Source: Clostridiales bacterium UBA4039
GTDB lineage: Bacteria; Bacillota; Clostridia; Lachnospirales; Vallitaleaceae
Assembly (NCBI GenBank): GCA_002382805.1
Contig: DGAD01000009.1
Coordinates: 1 to 64,000 of the forward strand
DNA: 64,000 nt
Direction: 5' to 3'
Program-made: the position numbers and the translations under genes
Notes under the pieces: generated by a model
The model's database searches: none
The model's input: the letters and a program-made list of their open reading frames with translations, nothing else
What the model was told of the DNA's origin: nothing
Part shown: piece by piece, positions 34,849 to 43,161 of the stretch
How positions within the stretch are numbered: position 1 is the first letter of the stretch
Layout of the letters: every line of letters begins with the position of its first letter

Positions 34849-34894
34849 TACTGATAATTATATCTATTTTTCTATATTATTTCTTATGTTTTTC

Positions 34895-34903
34895 TGATAT
34901 AAT
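34895..34903 (+). promoter_or_regulatory. Extended -10 promoter of the AraC-type gene
   Basis: TGA followed by TATAAT (34898-34903), 32 bp before the ATG at 34936; the -35 region is poor, as is common with an extended -10. Confidence 0.55.
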
Positions 34904-34935
34904 TTGTATATATCTTATACGAAATGAGGGATTGT

Positions 34936-35646
34936 ATGAATCGTTCTCTAATCAAAGAAAAGTTGAAGAATATGGACATGGAATATAAACATCCTCCCTA
35001 TTCATTAGAGACAAAATTATTAAGTGAAATCAGCTTAGGTTTACTTTCTGAGGCATTGACCACATTAACTCAGATTAATGGTTTAGACCGCGCAGCTTTA
35101 TCATCAAATTCTTTACGGTCTATGAAAAACTCAATGATTGCTTCTTGCACAATCTTTACTCGAGCCATTATTCGTGCAGGAGTTACTCCTGAAGATGCTT
35201 TTGATTTAAGTGATCACTTTATCAAAAAAATTGAATTGTTCGAAGACACTGAACAACTGGAGGCTTTTGAATATTCGATGGTCAAGGATTTTATTGGTTT
35301 AGTAAATGCGAGCAAAACCCATCATTATTCCCAAGCCATCTCAAAGGTCATTCGCCACATTTCTGAAAATGCCACATCTAAGCTGACTGTAAAAGAACTT
35401 GCTGAAATGACACATTTATCCGCAGATTACTTATCAAACCTTTTCCACAAGGAAGTTGGCATATCTATAACCACCTATATACAAGAACGAAAAATAGCTA
35501 TTGCCAAAAATTTTTTAGAATTTTCAACATTAAAAATAACGGAAATTGCCTACGTACTAGAATATTGCAATTCAGCCTATTTTTCCAATGTTTTTAAAAA
35601 GCAAACCGGAATGAGCCCGGCCCAATATCGAAAAAACACTTTATAA
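34936..35646 (+). CDS. AraC-family transcriptional regulator
   Basis: 236 residues. The C-terminal 100 residues are an AraC/XylS double helix-turn-helix (VKELAEMTHLSADYLSNLF and ITEIAYVLEYCNSAYFSNVF). The N-terminal 130 residues are helical without a recognisable cupin. GAGGG 5 nt before the ATG at 34936 decides the start over the upstream ATG at 34924. Divergent from the sugar-uptake operon, which it probably activates when the substrate is present. Confidence 0.87.
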   Translation: MNRSLIKEKLKNMDMEYKHPPYSLETKLLSEISLGLLSEALTTLTQINGLDRAALSSNSLRSMKNSMIASCTIFTRAIIRAGVTPEDAFDLSDHFIKKIELFEDTEQLEAFEYSMVKDFIGLVNASKTHHYSQAISKVIRHISENATSKLTVKELAEMTHLSADYLSNLFHKEVGISITTYIQERKIAIAKNFLEFSTLKITEIAYVLEYCNSAYFSNVFKKQTGMSPAQYRKNTL

Positions 35647-35670
35647 GTATTAAGTCATTTTATTTTTATC

Positions 35671-35699
35671 TTGCAAAATAAGAGGAGATGATATAGAAT
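35671..35699 (+). promoter_or_regulatory. Promoter of the manganese riboswitch transcript
   Basis: TTGCAA (35671-35676), 17-bp spacer, TAGAAT (35694-35699); transcription would begin just before the riboswitch. Confidence 0.6.
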
Positions 35700-35707
35700 T
35701 AAGGTAG

Positions 35708-35802
35708 TTTAGAGGGAGTAACTTGCCCAACGGTATCAAAGTCGTCATTACGGATTGTATAATCCCGGCTTTGATGACAAGAATTTGTTTAGTGAGACTC
35801 TA
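35708..35802 (+). ncRNA. yybP-ykoY (manganese) riboswitch
   Basis: The aptamer carries the class hallmarks: GGGAGTA after the first P1 strand, TCGTCATTACGG with the partner CCGG, and AGTGAGAC before the closing strand. P1 is TAGAG (35710-35714) with CTCTA (35798-35802); a second helix is ATCAAAG (35735-35741) with CTTTGAT (35769-35775). CTCTA also starts the terminator hairpin, so forming P1 with bound Mn(II) prevents termination. This is the known 'on' mechanism for Mn export genes. Confidence 0.85.
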
Positions 35803-35830
35803 CAACTTTTAATAGTTGTAGAGTTTTTTT
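35798..35830 (+). terminator. Riboswitch-controlled terminator
   Basis: CTCTACAACT (35798-35807) pairs with AGTTGTAGAG (35814-35823), followed by seven T. Its first five bases are the closing strand of the riboswitch P1 helix, so the two structures exclude each other. Confidence 0.88.
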
Positions 35831-35858
35831 ATGTTTTATTTTAAAAGGAGAGTGAATT

Positions 35859-36812
35859 ATGGATATTGTTTTACTCATTATTGGTTTTTTACTACTGGTC
35901 AAAGGTGCTGACTTTTTTGTAGACGGCGCCGCCTCTATCGCTAGACGCTTTAATATCTCTACGATGGTTATTGGATTAACCTTGGTCGCTTTTGGAACAA
36001 GTGCTCCAGAACTTGCTGTAAGTATTAACGCTGCTCTTGACAAATCAAACGGTTTGGTCTTTGGAAATGTTATTGGCTCCAACATTCTTAACATTTTACT
36101 GGTCTTGGGTTTATCAGCGGCAATTACGCCTATTAGCATTCGTCTAAAAACGATTCTAAAAGAAATGCCGTTTGCCATTATAGCTACATTTGCTACGCTG
36201 TTTATGGCTCTTGACCTGACCATTGATCAGACACCTAATGTCATCTCACGTGTTGACGGCTTAATGCTTCTCATTCTTTTTGCCATCTACTTTTATTCTA
36301 TGCTCGAGATTATTGTCTTAGGCAAAGAAGAAGGAACATTTGAAGAGATCTCTGAGATGTCCCTTCCCCGAAGTCTTATATTAACGGTTATAGGAATGGC
36401 AGCCATCATTTGGGGATCAGACTTAACTGTAACCGGCGCTGTGGGCATTGCACGAACTTTGGGACTATCTGAAGTCATTATCGGATTAACCATTGTCGCT
36501 ATCGGTACTTCTCTACCCGAACTTATCACCTCTGTTGTTGCTGCCCGAAAAGGCGAAAATGATATTGCCGTAGGCAATATCATCGGTTCAAACATTTTTA
36601 ATTTGCTTCTCGTTCTAGGTGTCTCGGCCGTTATAAATCCAGTCATCATTGATCGCTCTAGCATCCTTGATTTAAGTATTTTAACCCTTGCAATGGTTGT
36701 TGTCCTTCCTATTATGTACACCGGGAAAAAAATAACACGCAAAGAAGGAATTTTTATGTCCTTAGCCTATGTCGCATATATGGCTAGTCTTATCTTTCGA
36801 ATTATCGGTTAA
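35859..36812 (+). CDS. CaCA-superfamily cation exchanger, probably manganese exporter
   Basis: 317 residues, ten or eleven predicted helices. Two inverted alpha repeats carry [10 protein letters not shown] with GNVIGSNI and [10 protein letters not shown] with GNIIGSNI, the ion-coordinating core of Na+(K+)/Ca2+ exchangers (YrbG type). A Mn riboswitch in front argues that Mn2+ is the physiological substrate or an alternative one. AAAGGAG precedes the ATG. Its last 4 bp overlap the convergent helicase gene. Confidence 0.9.
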   Translation: MDIVLLIIGFLLLVKGADFFVDGAASIARRFNISTMVIGLTLVAFGTSAPELAVSINAALDKSNGLVFGNVIGSNILNILLVLGLSAAITPISIRLKTILKEMPFAIIATFATLFMALDLTIDQTPNVISRVDGLMLLILFAIYFYSMLEIIVLGKEEGTFEEISEMSLPRSLILTVIGMAAIIWGSDLTVTGAVGIARTLGLSEVIIGLTIVAIGTSLPELITSVVAARKGENDIAVGNIIGSNIFNLLLVLGVSAVINPVIIDRSSILDLSILTLAMVVVLPIMYTGKKITRKEGIFMSLAYVAYMASLIFRIIG

Positions 36813-38218
36813 GCTTTTTTCAAGAAACACTTTACACGTTGTAACCAAGATAACTGTTGCGTATTTGCCTTAACAGTATTTGCCTCAGTCCCCTCATTAT
36901 AGGTGGGCTGAGCTTTCTTTTTATGGACAATTTCAACTGAAATCTCCGGAACCCGCTTTTCAACTGCATGGGTAGTTTGTTGTGGTTTTGATGTATGTTG
37001 GTGCTTTGGCGTATGTTGGTGCTTTGGAGTATATTGGTGCTTTGGCACACTTTTTTGTTTTGCCGTTTTATGCATTTTATTTTCTCCATGTAAAGCCGGT
37101 ACGTGAACCGGTAATTCACATTCTTCGATTAAGCGTCCAACATGTTCTTCAATTTCATATAAGCTCATCACATCATCTGCTGTAACTAATGATATAGCTT
37201 TTCCACTATTGCCTGCACGTCCTGTTCGTCCAATACGATGAACATAACTGTCTTTTTCAACAGGTATATCATAATTAATTACATGGCTTAACTCGTCAAC
37301 ATGTATACCACGCGCTGCAACATCTGTTGCGACAAGTACTTGAATTTTGCCTTTTTTTAACTTTTGAATGGTTTTCAAACGTTTGTTTTGACTAATCGCT
37401 CCATGTAGTGCTTCAACATTAAATCCTCCATTCGCAAGATATTGCTTCACACGGTCAACCTCACGGCGCATGTTACAAAAAACGATGACACCTGTTGGAT
37501 TTTCTGCACGTATAATTCGTGATAATTGTTTGCGCTTTTCATTTTTTTCAACTCGATAATAAATTTGTTCTATCGTATCGACTGTTTTGGTCTCAGACTC
37601 TAATTCAATAGTCAAGGGATTATCCATATATTTTCGGCAAATCTTTTGTATTTCTGCCGGCATTGTTGCTGAAAACAAGAGTGTTGTTCTTTTTGTCGGA
37701 AGATGTTTAATAATTTTTACAATTTGGTCGTAAAATCCCATATCAAGCATTCGGTCACCTTCATCTAATACCAAAAACTCAATATGTTCAGTTTTAAATG
37801 TGCCGCGCTCCATATGGTCAAACACACGTCCAGGTGTTCCTGTCACAATATGTACACCTTTTTTTAATTGTTCAATTTCTGTTTGAATGTTATGCTGACC
37901 ATACACTGCCGTTGTTGTTACTTTTGTTGCTTTTGCCATCATGCGCATCTCTTTGTCCACCTGAACTGCTAACTCTCTGGTCGGAGAAAGAATAAGGGCC
38001 TGTACGCCTTTTACTTGCGGATTGACACGTTGTGTGATTGGCATACCAAAAGCACCTGTTTTTCCACTTCCAGTTTTCGAACGGACAATCAGGTCTTTTT
38101 TGTTCAGTATAAAAGGAATACTCTCTTTTTGAACTATTGTAGGTTCTTCAAATCCCATCTCCGTAATCCCTTGAATAATTTCATCCGATACGCCTAACGC
38201 TTTAAATTGATTTTCCAT
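36809..38218 (-). CDS. DEAD-box RNA helicase with DEGD motif II
   Basis: 469 residues. Motifs in order: Q motif region ([14 protein letters not shown]), Walker [20 protein letters not shown], motif [27 protein letters not shown] and [10 protein letters not shown]. Motif II reads DEGD where almost all relatives read DEAD. The tail (about 375-469) is low complexity with a PKHQHT-type hexapeptide repeat and replaces the usual RNA-binding domain. Likely role: RNA unwinding in ribosome assembly or decay. ATG at 38218 (AAGG upstream) is preferred over GTG at 38224. Confidence 0.9.
   Translation of the reverse strand: MENQFKALGVSDEIIQGITEMGFEEPTIVQKESIPFILNKKDLIVRSKTGSGKTGAFGMPITQRVNPQVKGVQALILSPTRELAVQVDKEMRMMAKATKVTTTAVYGQHNIQTEIEQLKKGVHIVTGTPGRVFDHMERGTFKTEHIEFLVLDEGDRMLDMGFYDQIVKIIKHLPTKRTTLLFSATMPAEIQKICRKYMDNPLTIELESETKTVDTIEQIYYRVEKNEKRKQLSRIIRAENPTGVIVFCNMRREVDRVKQYLANGGFNVEALHGAISQNKRLKTIQKLKKGKIQVLVATDVAARGIHVDELSHVINYDIPVEKDSYVHRIGRTGRAGNSGKAISLVTADDVMSLYEIEEHVGRLIEECELPVHVPALHGENKMHKTAKQKSVPKHQYTPKHQHTPKHQHTSKPQQTTHAVEKRVPEISVEIVHKKKAQPTYNEGTEANTVKANTQQLSWLQRVKCFLKKA
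36993..37046. repeat. 18-bp tandem repeat within the helicase gene
   Basis: Three near-identical 18-bp units (GTATGTTGGTGCTTTGGC and variants) at 36993, 37011 and 37029, plus a degenerate unit before, encode the PKHQHT-like hexapeptides of the helicase tail. Copy number may vary between strains. Confidence 0.8.
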
Positions 38219-38241
38219 AAACACCTTCCTTAAACTATTTT

Positions 38242-39219
38242 CTATTTTATCCCTTGTTTTGCAATAATATCCAGTCCAAGTCCCACACTCGCCAGAGGTT
38301 CTTTTGCCTTGATAATGTCTACACCTGTTTTTTCGTGTATAAACCTATCCATTCCTAATAACATGCTACCTCCACCCGTAAGCATAATACCATCTAATGA
38401 TATATCTGCTGCTAACTCTCCAGGGGTTTTTTCAAGCACCCCTAAAACAGCATCCAATATCTGACTTGCAACAACTTTAAATACAGGTACCGTTTCATTT
38501 CTAGAGATTTCTATAGTTTTTGGAAGACCAGATACCAAATCTCTTCCGGTTATGCTTATCTTACTATTTTCTTCATCGGGAAACAAAGCACCTATCGAAA
38601 CTTTTAATCGTTCAGCCGTTTTATCTCCAATTAAGAGATTATAGCTGTTTCGAATATATCGAATCATTGCTTCATCAAAGTCATTGCCTGCCACCTTGAG
38701 CGAGGTACTTAAGACAATTCCTCCAAGAGATATCACTGCAACATCTGTCGTTCCACCACCAATATCAACAAGCATACGACCTACAGGTTCGCCTATACTT
38801 AGTCCACTTCCAATTGCAGCAGCAATGGGCTCATCGACTACTGTGACTTTTCCAGCACCTGAATGATAGGCTACATCTTCTACAGCTTTTTTTTCAACTT
38901 CCGAACCACCACTAGGGGCACATATAACCATTCGAGGTTTTGACTTTCGGCTTATGCCTATTTTTTTTAATAAGAATTCAATCAATTTTTGGGCTGAATC
39001 AAAGTCTGAGATCACTCCTTGTGAAAGCGGATGTATCGCTTCAATATTATCGGTTGTTCTTCCCACCATATCTTTTGCTTCATGTCCCGCTGTCAAACAG
39101 CGCTTGGTTTTTCGATCGATTGCAATTACTGTCGGCTCATTATAGACTAATCCTTTTTTTGAGTCATATACTAATGTATTGGTTGTTCCAAGATCTATAG
39201 CAATTTTCTGTTTAAACAT
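38242..39219 (-). CDS. MreB/Mbl-type actin homologue
   Basis: 325 residues, full-length bacterial actin. Phosphate loop 1 IDLGTTNT, phosphate loop 2 VDIGGGTTD, and the adenosine motif LTGGGSML are clear; DEPIAAAIGSG matches MreB. It forms membrane-bound filaments that guide cell-wall synthesis. It is a single gene with its own promoter, away from mreCD, so it may be Mbl- or MreBH-like rather than the main MreB. AAAGGAAG precedes the ATG. Confidence 0.9.
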   Translation of the reverse strand: MFKQKIAIDLGTTNTLVYDSKKGLVYNEPTVIAIDRKTKRCLTAGHEAKDMVGRTTDNIEAIHPLSQGVISDFDSAQKLIEFLLKKIGISRKSKPRMVICAPSGGSEVEKKAVEDVAYHSGAGKVTVVDEPIAAAIGSGLSIGEPVGRMLVDIGGGTTDVAVISLGGIVLSTSLKVAGNDFDEAMIRYIRNSYNLLIGDKTAERLKVSIGALFPDEENSKISITGRDLVSGLPKTIEISRNETVPVFKVVASQILDAVLGVLEKTPGELAADISLDGIMLTGGGSMLLGMDRFIHEKTGVDIIKAKEPLASVGLGLDIIAKQGIK

Positions 39220-39277
39220 ACGACTTCCTTTCCAACGTTCCTTTTCTATTCGTTCTCAAATAATATCATCCACACTT

Positions 39278-39306
39278 ATTTTAGCATCTTTTTTGAAATT
39301 AACCAA
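39278..39306 (-). promoter_or_regulatory. mreB-like gene promoter
   Basis: Minus strand TTGGTT (39301-39306), 17-bp spacer, TAAAAT (39278-39283) preceded by TGC (extended -10). Confidence 0.6.
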
Positions 39307-39327
39307 TCAATATTCAAAAAAAGCGTT

Positions 39328-39369
39328 AAAAAGACTAAATGCATTTGATTATCACAAGCATTTAGTCTT
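39328..39369 (-). terminator. Terminator of the aldo/keto reductase operon
   Basis: AAGACTAAATGC (39331-39342) pairs with GCATTTAGTCTT (39358-39369); five T follow on the minus strand. Confidence 0.8.
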
Positions 39370-39400
39370 AAAATTATTTGTACATGTTTTCTCTTCTACC

Positions 39401-40384
39401 TTACCAAAGGTGATGGACATGGGGACGTATCAACGTATCATATACTTTACGCACTTCCATCATCACCTCATCTGAGAACCCTTCAATTTTTGAACTATTT
39501 GTATTTTGGCGTACCTGTTCCACCGTTTTTCCTCCGGGAATAACACAACTTACATCCGGATTCATTAGAATCCACTTCAATGCAAACTGTGCCATTGAAA
39601 TATGCTCCGGCTGAATTCTTTTTAACTGTTCAACCGCTTCAAGACCTACTTCATAAGGAACACCGGAAAAGGTTTCTCCTTTGTCAAATGCTTCCCCTTG
39701 ACGATTAAAGAAACGATGATCATCTTTTTCAAACGTAGTCTGCGCCGTCATCTTTCCAGTAAGCATCCCACTAGCTAAAGGAACGCGTGCAATTACACCT
39801 ACATCATTAAGGCGCGCTTTTTCAAAAAAAGATTCTTCCGGTTTCAATCGGAACATATTATATATGATTTGTACGGTAGCAAGATGTTCATAGTCCATTG
39901 CTCTTAAGGCCTCTGACACCTTTTCAACACTGACGCCGTAATGTGCAATTTTTCCTTCTTTGACCAGTCCATCAAGACCATAGAATAACTCTTCATTTTC
40001 ATATACTTGAGAGGGAGGACAATGCAACTGAAGCAAGTCCACCCGTTCAACATCAAGGTTCTTCAAACTACGTTCTAGAAATTGACGAATATTTTGTATC
40101 GAATATCCTGATGCGATATGTGGCTCTAAACGTCGTCCTGCTTTGGTTGCAATATAAATCTTGTCTTTGTGGCTATTCGCCAGTTTTCCAAGCAAACGTT
40201 CACTGCGACCATCACCATATACATCTGCGGTATCAAAAAAATTAACCCCTTGGTCAATCGCTTCTTGTATCGCTCGCATACTGGTATCGTCATCAACCGT
40301 TCCCCAAGTTCCTCCAATTGCCCATGACCCGAAGGAAACTTCCGAAATCTCATATCCTGTCTTCCCCAAGATTCGATACTTCAT
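39401..40384 (-). CDS. Aldo/keto reductase
   Basis: 327 residues, (beta/alpha)8 barrel. Catalytic tetrad: Asp and Tyr in FFDTADVYGDGRSE, Lys in IATKAG, and His in LLQLHCPP. NADPH-binding C-terminal motif VIPGGKTVEQV. Reduces aldehydes or ketones; substrate unknown. It begins 13 bp after the CoA-disulfide reductase gene and shares its transcript. AAGGAGG precedes the ATG. Confidence 0.9.
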   Translation of the reverse strand: MKYRILGKTGYEISEVSFGSWAIGGTWGTVDDDTSMRAIQEAIDQGVNFFDTADVYGDGRSERLLGKLANSHKDKIYIATKAGRRLEPHIASGYSIQNIRQFLERSLKNLDVERVDLLQLHCPPSQVYENEELFYGLDGLVKEGKIAHYGVSVEKVSEALRAMDYEHLATVQIIYNMFRLKPEESFFEKARLNDVGVIARVPLASGMLTGKMTAQTTFEKDDHRFFNRQGEAFDKGETFSGVPYEVGLEAVEQLKRIQPEHISMAQFALKWILMNPDVSCVIPGGKTVEQVRQNTNSSKIEGFSDEVMMEVRKVYDTLIRPHVHHLW

Positions 40385-40397
40385 ATCTACGCCCTCC

Positions 40398-42095
40398 TTA
40401 ATTGAAATTATATTGTGTTACAATTGGTTCTCTTTTTTGTGAAATATCTTGAAAATATTCATAATAGCATGTCCCTAAAAATGATCCTGAAATATTGACG
40501 ACATTTTTATAGCCAAGACCTTGCAATGCCATGATAGCGTTATAGCTTCGTTGAGATGATCGGCAATGTAGGTAAACGGTTTGGTCTTTTGGTACTTCAT
40601 CGATACGCTCACGCAATTCACTTAGCGGAATGTTAATCGCATTTTTAAAATGCCCATAAGCGTATTCGCCTTTTTCGCGAACATCAATAATTTTTGCATT
40701 ATTCTCCACTAAACTTCGAACTTGACTTACCGAAACTTGTTTGACAACTCCGTCTAAAATATTTAAGCCCACAAGTGCTGCAAAATTTACGACATCTTTT
40801 GCTGTTCCAAATAATGGTGAATAGCACAATTCCAATTCTTTTAAATCCTCAAGAGTTCCCCCCATGGTAATCATCGTTGCAATAACGTCAATACGCTTAT
40901 CGACATTCCCTTTTCCAATCGCTTGGGCACCAAGAATACGTCCTGTCGGATATTCAAAAATCAGTTTAAAATGCATCGTACTTGCATCTGGAATTAATCC
41001 AACTTTATCTCCCGGCATCACATAGACAAAATCATAGGCTATGTTTGCCTGTTGAGCCGTTTTTTCATTCAATCCCGTTGATGCAGCGTTCATGTCAAAT
41101 ACACACACAACCGAAGAACCTATAACCCCTTTATTGGTATGCGATTTTCCAAATATATGATCTGCTGCCGCTCTGGCTTGACGTTGAGCCGGTCCTGCAA
41201 GTGCTAGGCGTGTAGGTCGGTGTGTCAATTGATGGTAGACTTCGATTGCATCCCCAACAGCATATATATCCGAATCACTGGTGAGATAATTATGATCAAC
41301 TTTGATGCCTCCAGTTTCTCCGATTTCTAATCCTGCCTGTTTGGCAAGTGCTGTTTCGGGGTATACCCCAATGGACATAACCACTAAATCCGCTTCAACT
41401 TCCCGTCCGGATTGCAGTCTAATTGAATGGTCGTCTACTTTTTCTATCCCATCACTCACAATAAGATCTATCCCTTTATCCAACATCTCTTTATGAAGGA
41501 TTTGAGCCATATCAAAGTCAAAAGGTCCCATTACCTGATTAAGTGCTTCCACCAAACTAACATGAATCCCTGCCATGTGCATATTTTCCGCTACTTCAAC
41601 ACCAATAAAGCCACCACCCACTACAACCGCTTTTTTCACAGCATTTGCATCGATATAGGCTTTTAATTTTTTGATATCAACAACATTTCGAACCACAAAA
41701 ACATTTTCATTATGAATGCCTTCAATGGATTGTGGCAAAATAGGATTCGCTCCTGGTGATAACACAAGCTTATCATATTCTTCTTCATAGGTTTCTTCTG
41801 TCAATTGATTCTTTATGACAAGCTTCTTTTCATCTCGTTTGATTTCAATAACTTCACTATGAATTCGTGCTTCTATATTGTATTTTGATTTAAATGATTC
41901 CGGATCCATCATGACAAGCCAATCACTGTTTTCTACCACACCGCTCAAATGATAAGGGAGTGAACAATTTGAAAAGGACACATGTGGCCCTCTTTCAAAC
42001 ATAATAATCTCTGCTGTCTCATCAATTCTTCTTGCTCTAGCTGCTGCTGAAGCACCCCCGGCAACACCACCAACTACCAGTATTTTTTTACGCAT
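40398..42095 (-). CDS. CoA-disulfide reductase with C-terminal rhodanese domain
   Basis: 565 residues. FAD site GGVAGGASAAARARR, the redox Cys in SFSNCSLPYH, NAD(P)H region VVGGGFIGVEVAENM and FAD motif DIYAVGDAIE define the CoADR flavoprotein; residues about 465-555 are a rhodanese with catalytic Cys in HCRSSQRS. Relatives (CoADR-RHD, Npsr) reduce CoA disulfide, persulfide or polysulfide with NAD(P)H. First gene of the operon with the aldo/keto reductase; divergent LysR regulator. AAAGGAG precedes the ATG. Confidence 0.92.
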   Translation of the reverse strand: MRKKILVVGGVAGGASAAARARRIDETAEIIMFERGPHVSFSNCSLPYHLSGVVENSDWLVMMDPESFKSKYNIEARIHSEVIEIKRDEKKLVIKNQLTEETYEEEYDKLVLSPGANPILPQSIEGIHNENVFVVRNVVDIKKLKAYIDANAVKKAVVVGGGFIGVEVAENMHMAGIHVSLVEALNQVMGPFDFDMAQILHKEMLDKGIDLIVSDGIEKVDDHSIRLQSGREVEADLVVMSIGVYPETALAKQAGLEIGETGGIKVDHNYLTSDSDIYAVGDAIEVYHQLTHRPTRLALAGPAQRQARAAADHIFGKSHTNKGVIGSSVVCVFDMNAASTGLNEKTAQQANIAYDFVYVMPGDKVGLIPDASTMHFKLIFEYPTGRILGAQAIGKGNVDKRIDVIATMITMGGTLEDLKELELCYSPLFGTAKDVVNFAALVGLNILDGVVKQVSVSQVRSLVENNAKIIDVREKGEYAYGHFKNAINIPLSELRERIDEVPKDQTVYLHCRSSQRSYNAIMALQGLGYKNVVNISGSFLGTCYYEYFQDISQKREPIVTQYNFN

Positions 42096-42176
42096 CGTAC
42101 ATCTCCTTTGTTTATTTATTGTCTACATATTTTCATTGACCATTTTTTAACAAATTAGTCTAGGACATTTATCCCT

Positions 42177-42246
42177 ATTATACACCATATATCCTTGTTT
42201 TTGTCATAAGAATATATTATTATAATATTACAATCTATTATGACAA
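42177..42246. promoter_or_regulatory. Divergent lysR / CoA-disulfide reductase control region
   Basis: TTGTCATAA (42201-42209) and TTATGACAA (42238-42246) form a perfect 9-bp inverted repeat 28 bp apart. Between them is a plus-strand TATAAT (42221-42226) for lysR. The left arm overlaps a minus-strand ATGACA (42202-42207) that sits 19 bp from TATAAT (42177-42182) of the reductase operon. The right arm touches the lysR ribosome site. Confidence 0.6.
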
Positions 42247-42255
42247 GGAGCCTTT

Positions 42256-43161
42256 ATGAATATTGAATATCTCAAATCATTTTACTATATCGCAAACTTA
42301 AATAGTATTTCAAAAGCGAGCAAAGTGTTACATATCTCGCAACCCGGCTTAAGCCAGCAGTTAAAAAAGCTTGAAGGTGAAATCGGACACCCTCTTTTAA
42401 CTCGAACATCCCAAGGTGTCCTTTTGACCTCAATCGGAGAGGTCGTTTTTAAATATGCCACCTCTATTTTTCACTTGGAAAATGACCTTCATGAATCTAT
42501 TCATAGCCTAATTAGCGCTCAAGATACTTTATCCATTGCTGTTTGCAAAAACTTTGGGTCTTTTTATCTTGCCACAAAAATACATGCTTTTAAGACGCTT
42601 TATCAAGATACACATATGATAATTGATACCTACCCATCCCATGACGTTGTGAATAAAGTATGTGGCCACGACTATAACATCGGAATCACCATGTTTCCTG
42701 AACAGCTTCATCAACTTCAAGCAACTCCATTTTTTAAAGACCAACTCGTCTTATGCACTGCCCCAAGCTTTAAGGCTGACACAATTGATGTGAATGATCT
42801 GGGTAATCTCCCCTTAATTGTGCGTGAGACAACCTCCAGCACCTATGAACGCATTAAGCTCTTTATTGAAAGTTCCACACTAAATACCACGGATAATTTA
42901 TCCCCTATATTTTCATGCAATTGCTCAAATATCATCAAAAATACTCTTATCTCTGGTAATGGATTTAGCTTTTTGCCACTCAGCAGCATTCAACACGAAT
43001 TAAACACCCATCAACTTAAGATCATTCGAGTGAACAACGCACCTTGCCAGCTGCTTTCCTTTCAATACGCCTTTGTACAAAGACCTCAGTATAAGCTCAA
43101 TACTTATGAACAGACCTTTAAAGATTTTCTTCAATCTCTACCATCAATTGCCGCATTTTAG
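42256..43161 (+). CDS. LysR-family regulator, divergent from CoA-disulfide reductase
   Basis: 301 residues. N-terminal helix-turn-helix SISKASKVLHISQPGLSQQLKKLE and the usual two-lobed effector domain. AAGGAG 5 nt before the ATG. Likely controls the divergent reductase/aldo-keto operon through the inverted repeat in the shared intergenic region; effector unknown, perhaps a sulfur compound. Its 3' end overlaps the convergent hybrid kinase gene by 44 bp. Confidence 0.88.
   Translation: MNIEYLKSFYYIANLNSISKASKVLHISQPGLSQQLKKLEGEIGHPLLTRTSQGVLLTSIGEVVFKYATSIFHLENDLHESIHSLISAQDTLSIAVCKNFGSFYLATKIHAFKTLYQDTHMIIDTYPSHDVVNKVCGHDYNIGITMFPEQLHQLQATPFFKDQLVLCTAPSFKADTIDVNDLGNLPLIVRETTSSTYERIKLFIESSTLNTTDNLSPIFSCNCSNIIKNTLISGNGFSFLPLSSIQHELNTHQLKIIRVNNAPCQLLSFQYAFVQRPQYKLNTYEQTFKDFLQSLPSIAAF

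Noticed and set aside
35789..36742. Two long antisense frames (144 and 149 codons) opposite the CaCA exchanger gene
   Set aside because: They mirror the highly regular, repeat-derived coding frame of the exchanger, have no ribosome sites and give unlikely proteins.
36993..37046. Short direct repeats resembling a CRISPR fragment
   Set aside because: Units are contiguous without spacers and encode a hexapeptide repeat in frame in the helicase gene.
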